Positions 16,444 through 24,832 of a DNA stretch of 64,000 nucleotides are shown here, one piece after another. A model generated the notes under the pieces. The model was not told the origin of the DNA. It ran no database searches and saw only the letters and a list, made by a program, of their open reading frames with translations. Numbering within the stretch: position 1 is the stretch's first letter; every line of letters begins with the position of its first letter. Made by a program: the position numbers and the translations under genes. Source of the DNA: 55-13 sp964501275 (lineage in GTDB: Bacteria; Armatimonadota; Fimbriimonadia; Fimbriimonadales; Fimbriimonadaceae); assembly GCA_964501275.1 (NCBI GenBank), contig CAZCSP010000021.1, positions 1 through 64,000 on the forward strand. Direction: 5' to 3'.

Positions 16444-17841
16444 TTAAGCCGCTTCTTTCCACTCCACCAACGGCCCTTCCCCTTCGGCTTCCATCTCCTG
16501 GATAACCGAATCGATCACGCAATTGAACGCCTCAACGACCACCGGATCGAAGTGGGTTCCGGCGTCTTTATTGATTACCGAAGCCGCCTTCTCATGCGAC
16601 CAGGCGCCCCGGTAGGAGCGGGTAGACGTGAGGGCATCGTAAACGTCGGCAACGGCCATAATTCGGGCGCTGAGCGGAATGTTCTCGCCGCTTAGCCCCT
16701 CTGGATAGCCGGTGCCATCCCACTTCTCATGGTGGTACTTCACCACTGGCAGCACCGGCCAGGGAAACTCGACCGGCTCCAAGATCGCCGCCCCGATCTC
16801 GGGATGCATCTTGATCTGGGCGAACTCCTCGTCGGTCAGGCGGTCGGGCTTCTGCAGGACGTACTCGGGCACGCCGAGCTTGCCGATATCGTGGAGCAGG
16901 GCGCCCGTATTCACCGCCTCCAGGTCGCCGCCCGTCAGCCCCATCTCCTTGGCGATGGCGACCGCATAACGCTGAACGCGGAGAATGTGCTGGTGGGTGT
17001 ACTGGTCCTTCGCGTCGATCGCCAGCGCCAGACTCTTTATGGTCGCCAGATAGAGGTCGGCCAACTGCTCTTGCCTCTGGCTCATCTCCTCCGCATGGCG
17101 AATCTTCTCCTCCGTCCGAGAGGTGTAAACCGCATAAGACTGATACGTCAGGTAGGCGACGGGAGCCACGAAGAGCAGGATATAGCCAAAGTTATTGCCA
17201 AAAAGCACCATCGAAAGCCCACTGACACAGGCTCCCGCAAAGTAGCTCGGCGCGGTCCAAAGGAAGGTCTCCTTCCAAACCTTCGTCGGCTTCTGGTCCG
17301 AGCAGAGGCCGATAATGACGGACACGCCTCCGGTGTTCACCGCATAGAAAACCAGCGTCGCCCCGGTGATCGCGATAAAGGTCTCGACTGGCCGCATCTC
17401 CAACGTCCACCCGTTGAGGAACAGGTAAGCGATGCTCCCGATGAACGCCTCCAGTGCACTCAAGGAAACGTTGAATAACATCTGGTAGGTTGGCTGGCGC
17501 TTGGGATAGAGGCAACCCGAGAGACAGGAGAGCGCGCAGAGGGTAAAGGCCCCAGTCGGGCCAAATCGGAGCATCCCCGCAAAGGTAATGACGAAGCCAA
17601 GCGACATGGAAACCGCGTCGTCGTTCCCGATGTGGCGGATGAGCGTGATCTTCTTCCCGCCCATGAAGAGGGCGATGAGAAGGAACACCACGATCTCCAC
17701 ACTCGTCCCCTTGGACCCCGGCCATTGGACGAACATAACCGCCCAAGCCGCCGCCAACCCCAGCAGAACCACGCCACACAGGTAGACCTGCGCCTTTCTC
17801 GGAAGACCAGAAAACCCCATCCCGCACAGGGGTTGTTCCAT
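16444..17841 (-). CDS. Membrane-anchored HD-GYP phosphodiesterase
   Basis: 465 aa. The N-terminal half has about seven hydrophobic helices (from VYLCGVVLLGLAAAWAVMF to about residue 235), resembling 7TM sensor modules such as MASE types. A short coiled coil follows (EEKIRHAEEMSQRQEQLADL). The C-terminal HD-GYP domain has TGALLHDIGKLGVPEYVLQK, KMHPEIGAAIL, HHEKWDGTGYPEGLSGENIP and ARIMAVADVYDALTS. HD-GYP enzymes degrade cyclic di-GMP, so this likely links a membrane signal to motility or biofilm control. CATGTCGAT motifs lie just upstream. Confidence 0.93.
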   Translation of the reverse strand: MEQPLCGMGFSGLPRKAQVYLCGVVLLGLAAAWAVMFVQWPGSKGTSVEIVVFLLIALFMGGKKITLIRHIGNDDAVSMSLGFVITFAGMLRFGPTGAFTLCALSCLSGCLYPKRQPTYQMLFNVSLSALEAFIGSIAYLFLNGWTLEMRPVETFIAITGATLVFYAVNTGGVSVIIGLCSDQKPTKVWKETFLWTAPSYFAGACVSGLSMVLFGNNFGYILLFVAPVAYLTYQSYAVYTSRTEEKIRHAEEMSQRQEQLADLYLATIKSLALAIDAKDQYTHQHILRVQRYAVAIAKEMGLTGGDLEAVNTGALLHDIGKLGVPEYVLQKPDRLTDEEFAQIKMHPEIGAAILEPVEFPWPVLPVVKYHHEKWDGTGYPEGLSGENIPLSARIMAVADVYDALTSTRSYRGAWSHEKAASVINKDAGTHFDPVVVEAFNCVIDSVIQEMEAEGEGPLVEWKEAA

Positions 17842-17869
17842 GTTTTGGGGCGTTGCCCAAGCTGTTTGT

Positions 17870-17919
17870 CATGTCGATGAAATGGGATTTGATCGACATG
17901 AGAAGCTTGTCATGTCGAT
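17870..17919. promoter_or_regulatory. Three CATGTCGAT motifs upstream of the HD-GYP gene
   Basis: CATGTCGAT occurs at 17870-17878 and 17911-17919, and its inverse ATCGACATG at 17892-17900. The last two form a 9-bp inverted repeat with a 10-nt spacer, all 30-80 bp upstream of the HD-GYP start (minus strand). This looks like an operator, but no regulator can be assigned. The rest of 17842-18108 holds nothing recognisable. Confidence 0.5.
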
Positions 17920-18108
17920 TGGGACGGCGTTTCGGCATTGAGGCGTTGCGGATTAAAAGGGTCGAAACCAGCCATCCAGCAATCAACCAGCGTGAACGGC
18001 AAGTTTTCGAACTGGCCCCGGTCGCGTTTTTCGAAAATTTGAACCTGAGAATCCGTAGCTTGAAAACTGCCGCTATGTCACATCCTCATCCAGATAAACC
18101 CGTTTCAT

Positions 18109-18336
18109 TCAGGCGGCCTTAAGCCGAGTTTCGATCCCATCCAGGCCCAAACCCAAGACGGCTTCGAGTCTTTCGCGACCTATCTGCGGAAAGGCTTCGT
18201 TGAAGTCGTCGATAGACTTCCCCGCCTGTAGGCCCTGGAAGAACTGGGCAACGGGAATACGGGTCCCGTAGAAGCAGACATCGCCGCTGTGTCGCTCCGG
18301 ATCCTGCCAAATCAGTTGCCGTACATCATGAGCCAT
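18109..18336 (-). CDS. DUF433 domain protein (antitoxin-like)
   Basis: 75 aa from ATG 18336 (MAHDVRQLIWQDPERHSGDV). The core GDVCFYGTRIPVAQFFQGLQ and a C-terminal helix fit DUF433, a small winged-helix family often paired with a DUF5615 PIN-like toxin. No such toxin ORF is adjacent on either side, so this copy appears solitary. The upstream extension to 18396 has no family similarity. Confidence 0.8.
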   Translation of the reverse strand: MAHDVRQLIWQDPERHSGDVCFYGTRIPVAQFFQGLQAGKSIDDFNEAFPQIGRERLEAVLGLGLDGIETRLKAA

Positions 18337-18392
18337 AACCCTATTTTGACAATAGCATGGTCTATGCCCCAAAGCCCAAAATCGCAAAGCCG

Positions 18393-19223
18393 TCAAGCCG
18401 AAATGCCGTCCGCCCTCACTTCAAACATATTCCGCGCTGTCTCCCAAAGCCGGACGCGGTGTAGTCGCGCCGGGACGCGGCCTTTGAGGCGGCTAAAAAT
18501 CTCCTGAGTAACGATCTCAGTGGTAGTGGGACGCCCCTCGAACTCCGGCAGGTCTTCGTTCAGATTTTTGTGGTCATACCTATCCACAACCTCGGTGTGA
18601 ACCACCTCGTCCAAGGTTCCTAGGTCGGCCATCATCCCGCTCCGTGGGTCGGGTTGGCCTTCGATAGTCACCTCCAGGACGTAGTTGTGCCCATGCCCGG
18701 CTGGATTGTTGCACTTGCCGAAGAGAGCCACGTTCTCCTCGTCGCTCATCGAGGGGCTGTGCAGGCGGTGGGAGGCGGCGAATTCGTAGGTTCGAGTGAG
18801 GGTCATTTTCGTGTCCAGTTCCCCATAGAGGGTCGGCATCTCTTCGAGTCGGAGTCCAATAAAGGCGCATTCGGGAGGGAGGTTTCCTTGCAAGTCGTCG
18901 CGGATATAGAGCATCAGGTTCTCCAGCGAGGGAGCGCGATCTTCGAACGCCTCGATCTCGTCGTTGATGCTCCGCTGATCGAACTGGCTGACAATCCGCT
19001 CTTTCAGAACATCGTCGATCCGCTTGATGTTCACAACCATGCCGGTAACGGGGTCGGTCTTCCCCTCCACTGTGACATCCAACACAAAATTGTGGCCATG
19101 GTTAAAACGGCTGGCCCAGGGACCGAATATCTCGCGATTCTCCCCGGCGGAAAGGTGCGGGAACCAGTAGCGATGCCCGCTTGAAAACGTCACCCGCCTT
19201 GTCATTCGGACCAAATCGCTCAT
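18393..19223 (-). CDS. queD: Tandem 6-carboxytetrahydropterin / 6-pyruvoyl-tetrahydropterin synthase (QueD/PTPS family)
   Basis: 276 aa made of two PTPS domains. Domain 1 (about 1-135) has the zinc His set in SSGHRYW and RFNHGHNFVLDVTVEGK, but where the catalytic Cys is expected it reads FGPWASRFNHGHN. Domain 2 (about 138-276) has ASHRLHS and FGKCNNPAGHGHNY, so Cys and zinc ligands are intact. PTPS-family enzymes act on dihydroneopterin triphosphate on the routes to queuosine or biopterin. The gene is the last of a BMP-type nucleoside transporter operon and overlaps the permease stop by four bases. Domain 1 is probably non-catalytic. Confidence 0.88.
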   Translation of the reverse strand: MSDLVRMTRRVTFSSGHRYWFPHLSAGENREIFGPWASRFNHGHNFVLDVTVEGKTDPVTGMVVNIKRIDDVLKERIVSQFDQRSINDEIEAFEDRAPSLENLMLYIRDDLQGNLPPECAFIGLRLEEMPTLYGELDTKMTLTRTYEFAASHRLHSPSMSDEENVALFGKCNNPAGHGHNYVLEVTIEGQPDPRSGMMADLGTLDEVVHTEVVDRYDHKNLNEDLPEFEGRPTTTEIVTQEIFSRLKGRVPARLHRVRLWETARNMFEVRADGISA

Positions 19224-20089
19224 GTCTCCTTCTCATACGGTCGTCCAAGTGCCTTCGGCGCAACCGTCCCAGACCCTACGAATACCAGAACCAGCAAAGC
19301 CAAAACATAGGGCAGGGCCAGCCAAAGCTGAGAAGGAACCTGAACGCCCAGCACCGCCCGCCCCTGAAGGCTGTATTGCAGGGACTGGGCAAACCCCAGG
19401 AGCAAGGCGGCAAAGGCGACGTAGACCGGGTGCCAGCGTCCAAAGGTCACGAGCGCGATGGCAAGGAACCCCCGTCCCGCGGTCATCCCCTCAGCAAAGG
19501 TTCCGGCAACGCCGAGGGCCAAGTGGGCTCCCCCTAATCCGGCGAGGGCTCCTCCGATCATGAGAGCCGCCAGCCTTACCTTGGCCACCGAGAACCCTGA
19601 CGCCTCTACCGCACTGGGGTACTCGCCACAAGCCCGCGCCGCCAAGCCCCACTTGGTGCGCATCAGGAGGAACCAGATGCAGGGAATGAAGGCAAAGGCA
19701 AGGAGGGTAAGAAGGTCGATGCCTAGGAGTCTGGGCATATCGGGACTGCTCAGGAGTTGGCCGGACTGACCGTAGATTCGCCGGAATCCGAGACCCGTGA
19801 CGCCAAGGGCGAGGAAGTTGATCGCCGTGCCGACGACGACCTGGTCCGAGCCAAGCTTCACTGTGAAAACCCCGGAAAGAAGAGAGATGGCGACCCCAAT
19901 CGTGGCGGCGAGCGCGAAGCCAAAGGCCAGGCTCCCGGTTCGCGACGCGATGAGGAACCCGAAGAAAGCCCCGAAGAGCATCGTTCCTTCGATGCCGATA
20001 TTCAGCACGCCACTTCTCTGTCCCACCGCCTCGCCCAAGGCCGCCAGGATCAGGGGGGTCGAGACCACCAGCAGGAAGGCCCAATCCAT
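19220..20089 (-). CDS. BMP-type nucleoside ABC transporter permease 2
   Basis: 289 aa from ATG 20089 (MDWAFLLVVSTPLILAALGE), which overlaps the upstream permease stop as ATGA. It is hydrophobic with about eight TM helices. The family motif RSGVLNIGIEGTMLFGAFFG and the coupling loop GLAARACGEYPSAVEASGFS contact the ATPase. It belongs to the BPD_transp_2 group (YufQ-like), which with YufP-, YufO- and BmpA-like partners imports purine nucleosides or related solutes. Confidence 0.9.
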   Translation of the reverse strand: MDWAFLLVVSTPLILAALGEAVGQRSGVLNIGIEGTMLFGAFFGFLIASRTGSLAFGFALAATIGVAISLLSGVFTVKLGSDQVVVGTAINFLALGVTGLGFRRIYGQSGQLLSSPDMPRLLGIDLLTLLAFAFIPCIWFLLMRTKWGLAARACGEYPSAVEASGFSVAKVRLAALMIGGALAGLGGAHLALGVAGTFAEGMTAGRGFLAIALVTFGRWHPVYVAFAALLLGFAQSLQYSLQGRAVLGVQVPSQLWLALPYVLALLVLVFVGSGTVAPKALGRPYEKET

Positions 20090-21117
20090 CAGCTTGCCTC
20101 CACAGGAGTCGGATGGCGATCCGCCCACTTCCTCAGCGCGACCAGGCCCAGCACCGCCGCCGCCTGCACTACATAAATGAGCACGGTCCCGTCAGCCGTG
20201 AACCCCGCCAAATTCTTGGACCCCGCCAAGATCGCGGCGAAGTAGAGGGCGCTCAGGCAGACTGCAATCGGGTGGAGCCCCGCCAGCAGGGCAACCGGAA
20301 TCGCCAGGAATCCCCAGTTCTGGGAGAAGCCCTGCCCAAGCTGTTGGGTGACCCCCATATACTCCACCCCGCCCGCTAATCCGCAAAGCCCGCCCGAGAT
20401 TGCCATCGCCAAGAGCTTGGATCGGGGCGCAGAAATCCGGTTGGCCCGCGCCGCCCGGTCGTTTTCCCCGACCAACCGCAGTTGGAATCCCGCCTTGGTT
20501 CGGAAGAGAAACACGGATATCCCCACCGCCAAGATGAAAACGAGAAAGATGCCCACGTGAAGGTCATAGGCGGGGTTGAACTTGGGCAGGGCCTGGAAGT
20601 CGGGCAGCCGGTCGGTCTGAGGAAGCCGCCCCGACTTCTCCCGCAGAGGGCCGCTGACCAGGTAAGCCAGCATCTGGATCGCGACGAAGTTGAGAAGGAT
20701 CGTAGAGATCACCACCTCCACCCCCCGCCGCACAAACAACCACCCCGCCAACCATCCCCAAGCCGCTCCGCCCAAGAGACTTGCCGAGAGGATGAGAAGC
20801 GACATCAGAGGCCAGCCAAGCCCGGATTCCAGGAAGGGCCGAGCCAAAAAAGCCCCGAAAATCCCCCCAACAACAAGCTGCCCCTCCCCCCCAATGTTGT
20901 ACATCCCCCCACGCCATGCCACCACGATGCCGAGGCCGGTAAGCACCAGCGGAATCCACTTCACCAGGGTCCGGGTAAGGCCCAATTGATCGCCAAGCGC
21001 GCCCTCGGCAAGCAGCCTCGCGGAACCAAAGGGGTCGGGAGTGATGGCGGCAAGGGTCAGGAGCAGGATGAACAACAGACCTAGAACCGTCAGGGCCGAG
21101 AAGGCATAGCGGTTCAC
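20089..21117 (-). CDS. BMP-type nucleoside ABC transporter permease 1
   Basis: 342 aa, about nine TM helices. The motif AWRGGMYNIGGEGQLVVGGI and the loop FQLRLVGENDRAARANRIS identify the BPD_transp_2 (YufP-like) family. It probably forms a heterodimer with the next permease in the inner membrane. Its start overlaps the ATPase stop by four bases. The residues after the conserved loop (GLAGGVEYMGVTQQLGQGFS) are normal for the family. Confidence 0.9.
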   Translation of the reverse strand: MNRYAFSALTVLGLLFILLLTLAAITPDPFGSARLLAEGALGDQLGLTRTLVKWIPLVLTGLGIVVAWRGGMYNIGGEGQLVVGGIFGAFLARPFLESGLGWPLMSLLILSASLLGGAAWGWLAGWLFVRRGVEVVISTILLNFVAIQMLAYLVSGPLREKSGRLPQTDRLPDFQALPKFNPAYDLHVGIFLVFILAVGISVFLFRTKAGFQLRLVGENDRAARANRISAPRSKLLAMAISGGLCGLAGGVEYMGVTQQLGQGFSQNWGFLAIPVALLAGLHPIAVCLSALYFAAILAGSKNLAGFTADGTVLIYVVQAAAVLGLVALRKWADRHPTPVEAS

Positions 21118-23036
21118 GCTTGAGTCCCCCCCACCAAACTCGCCGCATCCTCCGCTTCCCTGAGTTCCCCGCGCGACAGAAACAGTGTCCGGTCGGCCAG
21201 GCTGGCAAGCTCGTCCAAATCCGTACTGATCAACAAAACCGCCGCCCCCTCGTCGCGGGCTTTGAGGATCTGGCGCTGCACAAAGTCGGCGGCGCGGATA
21301 TCGAGACCTCGGGTGGGATTGACGGCGACAAGCAGGTCAGGAGTCTGGTCCAGGTTGCGGCTCACCACCACCTTCTGCTGGTTCCCCCCACTCAGGCTCC
21401 CGGCTTTCTCGGCCGGGCTGGGCGTTTTGATTTGGAACTGCTCCACCAGCTTCGACGACCAGTCTCGGATTGCCCTTACTCTCAGGAAAGGCCCTTTCGT
21501 AAGCTCCGGCCATCGATGCCCCTCGATTAGCATGTTATCCTGGATGCTCATGCCTAAGGCAAGCCCGTCCATTTGACGGTCTTGAGGGACGTAGCCAATC
21601 CGCATGGACCGCTGATCTCCAGATCGGCGAAGCAAATTTGTATCCGAGCCTGAGGCTCCTACAACCTCAAACCCCTCCATCCCCAACCGCTTCCTCCCCA
21701 ACCTTTGGGGAGGAAGGGACTTTAACTCCCCCTCCTCCAAGTGGTTCGTCTTGGAGGAGGGGGTCGGGGGGAGGAGGTCTCCCTTGGAGTCGCCAAGGTT
21801 GTCACCCTCTACAGGCTCGGTATCTCCTACAACTTCAAACCCCTCCATCCCCAACCCCTTCCACCCCAACCTTTGGGGAGGAAGGGGCTTTAACTCCCCC
21901 TCCTCCAAGTGGTTCGTCTTGGAGGAGGGGGTCGGGGGGAGGAGGTCTCCCTTGGAGTCGCCGTCGCCTTCTACAGGTTCGCGGCCCGACGGCGGCACAA
22001 TGCATCCGCCGCCTACAGTATCTCCACCTTCTACAAGCTCAAACCCCTCCATCCCCCGACCCCTTCCTCCCCGACCTTCGGGGAGGAAGGGGAGCCAGGC
22101 AACTTTGCCTTTGCTCACCACCCTTACCCCAATCGCCGCCTCCGCCAACTCAACCTGCCCATTCCCATCCACTCCGCCAATCCCCAGAATCTCGCCTCTT
22201 CTCACTTCCAAGGAAATCCCGCGCAAAGCATCCTCCCCCCTATCCCCTTTGGCCCAGACATCTTTCAAGAGCAACCCCGGTTGGGTGTCTTGGCGAATCT
22301 CCTTCACGAGATTGGGAGGCAGGTCGCCGACCATCCAAGTCGCAAGTCGCCCCTCATCCACCTCCCCGATACCAGCCGTCGCCACGAACCGGCCCCGCCT
22401 CAGGACGGTCACGCGGTCGGCGACCGCCAGGACCTCGCTCAGTTTGTGGGCGATGAGGATGACGATCTTGCCTTGGTCGCGCAGGTCGCGGAGGACTCGG
22501 AAAAGGTCCAGGACCTCGTCCGGGCCGAGGACGGCGGTCGGCTCGTCCAGAATCACCACCGGCGAATCGTCGGCGAGGACCTTCAGAATTTCGATCCTTT
22601 GTTGGATGCCGACGGGAAGGTTGCGAACCTTGGCGGCCGGGCTTGCTTCCCAACCCAGTTCGCGGGCGAGTTCCAGCGCCCGAGCCGCCAGCGCCGCCAC
22701 ATCCAAACGGCCAGCCAAGGAACCCAGCCGATCCAAAGCCAGGTTCTCCGCCACGGTGAACTCGGGTACGAGCATGAAGTGCTGATGCACCATTGCGATC
22801 CCCGCCTTGCGACACTCGAACGGCCTTCCCAAAGGAAGCGGTTTGCCATCGAGCAGGACCCGGCCCGAGTCGGGCGAGACGAACCCCGCCATCACCCCCA
22901 TCAAGGTGGATTTCCCGGCCCCATTCTCCCCTAGAACAGCGTGAATCTCACCGGAAGCAAACGCCGCCGAAACATCTTCCAACGCCCGGACGGAGCCGTA
23001 GCGCTTGGATAGACCTTCGACGACGAGTTGGCTCAA
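21114..23036 (-). CDS. BMP-type nucleoside ABC transporter ATPase with a repeat-derived insert
   Basis: 640 aa against about 500-520 for the family. Half 1 is complete: Walker A GENGAGKST (36-44), signature LPVGIQQRIEI, Walker B VVILDEPTAVL (160-170). Half 2 has the family-typical degenerate P-loop GGVDGNGQVELAEA (287-300), signature LSGGNQQKVVVSR (548-560) and AVNPTRGLD. Between them, residues about 312-474 are not ABC sequence: they are translated palindromic repeats with two ~44-aa copies (361-404 and 417-460). The frame resumes at RIGYVPQDRQMDGLALG. The insert falls where a short variable loop is expected, so the enzyme may still fold. It is the energising subunit of the operon. Confidence 0.9.
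   Translation of the reverse strand: MSQLVVEGLSKRYGSVRALEDVSAAFASGEIHAVLGENGAGKSTLMGVMAGFVSPDSGRVLLDGKPLPLGRPFECRKAGIAMVHQHFMLVPEFTVAENLALDRLGSLAGRLDVAALAARALELARELGWEASPAAKVRNLPVGIQQRIEILKVLADDSPVVILDEPTAVLGPDEVLDLFRVLRDLRDQGKIVILIAHKLSEVLAVADRVTVLRRGRFVATAGIGEVDEGRLATWMVGDLPPNLVKEIRQDTQPGLLLKDVWAKGDRGEDALRGISLEVRRGEILGIGGVDGNGQVELAEAAIGVRVVSKGKVAWLPFLPEGRGGRGRGMEGFELVEGGDTVGGGCIVPPSGREPVEGDGDSKGDLLPPTPSSKTNHLEEGELKPLPPQRLGWKGLGMEGFEVVGDTEPVEGDNLGDSKGDLLPPTPSSKTNHLEEGELKSLPPQRLGRKRLGMEGFEVVGASGSDTNLLRRSGDQRSMRIGYVPQDRQMDGLALGMSIQDNMLIEGHRWPELTKGPFLRVRAIRDWSSKLVEQFQIKTPSPAEKAGSLSGGNQQKVVVSRNLDQTPDLLVAVNPTRGLDIRAADFVQRQILKARDEGAAVLLISTDLDELASLADRTLFLSRGELREAEDAASLVGGTQA
21604..21630. repeat. 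GATCTGGAGATC element, copy 1 of 3 (inside the ABC ATPase gene)
   Basis: ATGGACCGCTGATCTCCAGA... continues into TCGGC; it is the inverse of the elements at 32145-32170 and 32648-32671. The core GATCT-NN-AGATC is a 5-bp palindrome. Here it is translated in the ATPase as SGDQRSMR, directly before the native sequence resumes. Confidence 0.7.
21658..21790. repeat. Palindromic repeat unit B inside the ABC ATPase gene
   Basis: About 133 bp containing two perfect hairpins: CTTCCTCCCC/GGGGAGGAAG near 21690, and CCCCCTCCTCCAAG/CTTGGAGGAGGGGG near 21730-21765. It is almost identical to the unit at 21826-21962, offset by 168 bp, a multiple of three. Read on the minus strand it encodes the second copy of the ~44-residue repeat in the ATPase. 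Confidence 0.9.
21826..21962. repeat. Palindromic repeat unit A inside the ABC ATPase gene
   Basis: Same structure as unit B: module AAACCCCTCCATCCCCAACC, a CCTCCCC-type hairpin and the CCCCCTCCTCCAAG hairpin, ending CTTGGAGTCGCC. A third, partial unit (module plus first hairpin, CTTCCTCCCCGA/TCGGGGAGGAAG) lies at 22036-22095 and encodes the GRGGRGRGMEGFELVEG stretch. Another partial copy lies outside any gene at 34143-34200. Confidence 0.9.
21990..22011. repeat. Short hairpin element, copy 2 of 3, in frame inside the ABC ATPase gene
   Basis: Same 6-bp stem CGGCGG/CCGCCG and loop CACAATGCAT as at 2944-2965. Here it is translated on the minus strand as VGGGCIVPPSG within the ATPase insert. 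Confidence 0.85.
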
Positions 23037-23040
23037 GGGG

Positions 23041-24012
23041 TCAGAAGTCGTCCTTGGGAACGGTCAGTTTGCCCGCCACGATGTTAGCCTTGGCCTGGTC
23101 GATCTTGGCCTTGAGCTCGGCGGGCACGGCGTCGGCAAAGCTGGGGTTGATCACGAAGTCGATCGCGCCCTTGTCCATGCCGATCAGGTTGACTCCGCCC
23201 TTGTAGGTCCCCTCCTTCACCTGCTTGGCGAGGTCGAGGAAGGCGGGCTTGGCGACGATCACCGCCGACGCCACCACCACACCCGACTCGTTGGCGTTCT
23301 GGTCGGCGTTGGAGCCAAAGACGAAGACGCCCTTCTCCTTGGCGGCATTGAACACCGACTGCGCCCCCTGGTTCGCCTGGTGAATGATGTAGTCTGCCTT
23401 CTCGGCGATGGCAGCAAGGGTGGCCTGCTTATAGGCGGCAGGGTCGTTGCCGGGAAGCGGAACTAGCTTGCTGACGATCTTGATGTCCGGGTTCACCGCC
23501 TTCGCCCCGGCTTCAAAGCCTTTGAAAGTGGAGACGATGGAGGGCACATCCAGCCCAACGGTCGCAATCACCCCCGTCTTGCTCATCCCCGCCGCCATCA
23601 TTCCCGCCAGGTAAAAGCCCTCTTCCAGGTAGAAGCGGAAAGCGCCATAGTTTGTGCCGCTCTCACCTCCTGACGAACTGACGAAGACGGTCTTGGGAAA
23701 ATCCTTGGCAACCTCGGCCTCGACCTGGTTGTACTCGTACCCATGCCCGATGACCAGGTTGTAGCCGTCCTGCCCATAAGTGCGCATGGCGTCGCGAATC
23801 CCGCTGTCGGTCGCCTCCTGGTTATTCACCTCCGCGCCCAGATCGGCCTTGATAGCCTGCAACCCGTCATAAGCCAGGGCATTCCACCCGGCGTCGCTGA
23901 CGGGTCCGGGGGTGAGGAGGGCGACTTTGAAGGCGTCGCTCTTGGTCTCACCCGAACAGCCGAAGGCAAAAACGAGCGCCAGCAACGGAAATATGCGCAT
24001 GAGCTTCATCAT
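23041..24012 (-). CDS. BMP-family substrate-binding lipoprotein
   Basis: About 323 aa from ATG 24012 (MMKLMRIFPLLALVFAFGC). The signal peptide ends in the lipobox FAFGC, so the protein is a lipidated periplasmic or surface binding protein. The start of the mature domain, FKVALLTPGPVSDAGWNALA, with later GHGYEYNQ and YIIHQANQGAQSVFNAAKE, is typical of the BmpA/PnrA family, which binds purine nucleosides. It heads the operon; its stop lies four bases before the ATPase start. Confidence 0.92.
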   Translation of the reverse strand: MMKLMRIFPLLALVFAFGCSGETKSDAFKVALLTPGPVSDAGWNALAYDGLQAIKADLGAEVNNQEATDSGIRDAMRTYGQDGYNLVIGHGYEYNQVEAEVAKDFPKTVFVSSSGGESGTNYGAFRFYLEEGFYLAGMMAAGMSKTGVIATVGLDVPSIVSTFKGFEAGAKAVNPDIKIVSKLVPLPGNDPAAYKQATLAAIAEKADYIIHQANQGAQSVFNAAKEKGVFVFGSNADQNANESGVVVASAVIVAKPAFLDLAKQVKEGTYKGGVNLIGMDKGAIDFVINPSFADAVPAELKAKIDQAKANIVAGKLTVPKDDF

Positions 24013-24135
24013 GGTAGTTTGGGAGCCTACCCGGTTGATTTCGCTGGAACCGAACATTTGCGCCCAACCAGAGGTCGAAACCGTCTGTATAGGCGCAGAT
24101 CGCTTCTATAGTCAAAGTGCAGGGGTGTTGAGGAT

Positions 24136-24825
24136 ATGAAGAAATACGGAGCTGAGTTTATTGGAACGTTCTGGCTGGTTTTGGGCGGGTGCGGCAGCGC
24201 CGTCTTGGCGGCCGCCTTTCCTGAGGTCGGGATTGGGCTGGTGGGCGTCTCCATCGCTTTCGGTTTGACCGTCCTGACCATGGCCTACGCCATCGGGCAT
24301 ATTTCGGGGTGCCATCTGAATCCGGCGGTGACCATCGGCCTGTGGGCAGGAGGCAGGTTCCCAGCCAAGGAAGTAGGCCCCTATATCATCTCCCAGGTCA
24401 TTGGCGGCCTTGCGGGAGCCGGGGTTCTCTATCTGATCGCCACTGGAAAGCCGGGTTTCGATGTGTCGGCGGGGTTCGCATCCAACGGGTTTGGCCAGCA
24501 CTCGCCCGGAGGGTACACCATGGTCGCCGCGCTGGTCACCGAGATCGTCATGACCATGATGTTCCTGCTCATCATCATGGGCGCCACTTCGAAACGGGCT
24601 CCGGCTGGATTCGCTCCCATCGCGATTGGCCTCGGACTGACCCTGATCCACCTGATCAGCATCCCGGTCACCAACACGTCGGTCAACCCGGCGAGAAGCA
24701 CGGGGGTCGCGGTCTTCGTCGGAGGTTGGGCGACCACCCAACTCTGGTTGTTCTGGGTCGCGCCGATTGTCGGAGCCGTGATTGGAGCGGTGATCTATAA
24801 GTCGCTCGGCGAAAGCGACGACTAG
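24136..24825 (+). CDS. aqpZ: Aquaporin Z-type water channel
   Basis: 229 aa with six TM helices. The two NPA boxes are in GCHLNPAVTIG and TSVNPARSTGVAV. The selectivity-filter His (LTLIHLISIPVT) and Arg of the second NPA box are those of water-selective AqpZ rather than glycerol facilitators. It is an inner-membrane channel for rapid water flux. It is divergent from the BMP operon and convergent with the GNAT gene. Confidence 0.96.
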   Translation: MKKYGAEFIGTFWLVLGGCGSAVLAAAFPEVGIGLVGVSIAFGLTVLTMAYAIGHISGCHLNPAVTIGLWAGGRFPAKEVGPYIISQVIGGLAGAGVLYLIATGKPGFDVSAGFASNGFGQHSPGGYTMVAALVTEIVMTMMFLLIIMGATSKRAPAGFAPIAIGLGLTLIHLISIPVTNTSVNPARSTGVAVFVGGWATTQLWLFWVAPIVGAVIGAVIYKSLGESDD

Positions 24826-24832
24826 GGCTAGG

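Noticed and set aside
21638..22934. Three long Pro/Ser-rich plus-strand ORFs
   Set aside because: They are antisense translations of the palindromic units and of the ATPase gene.
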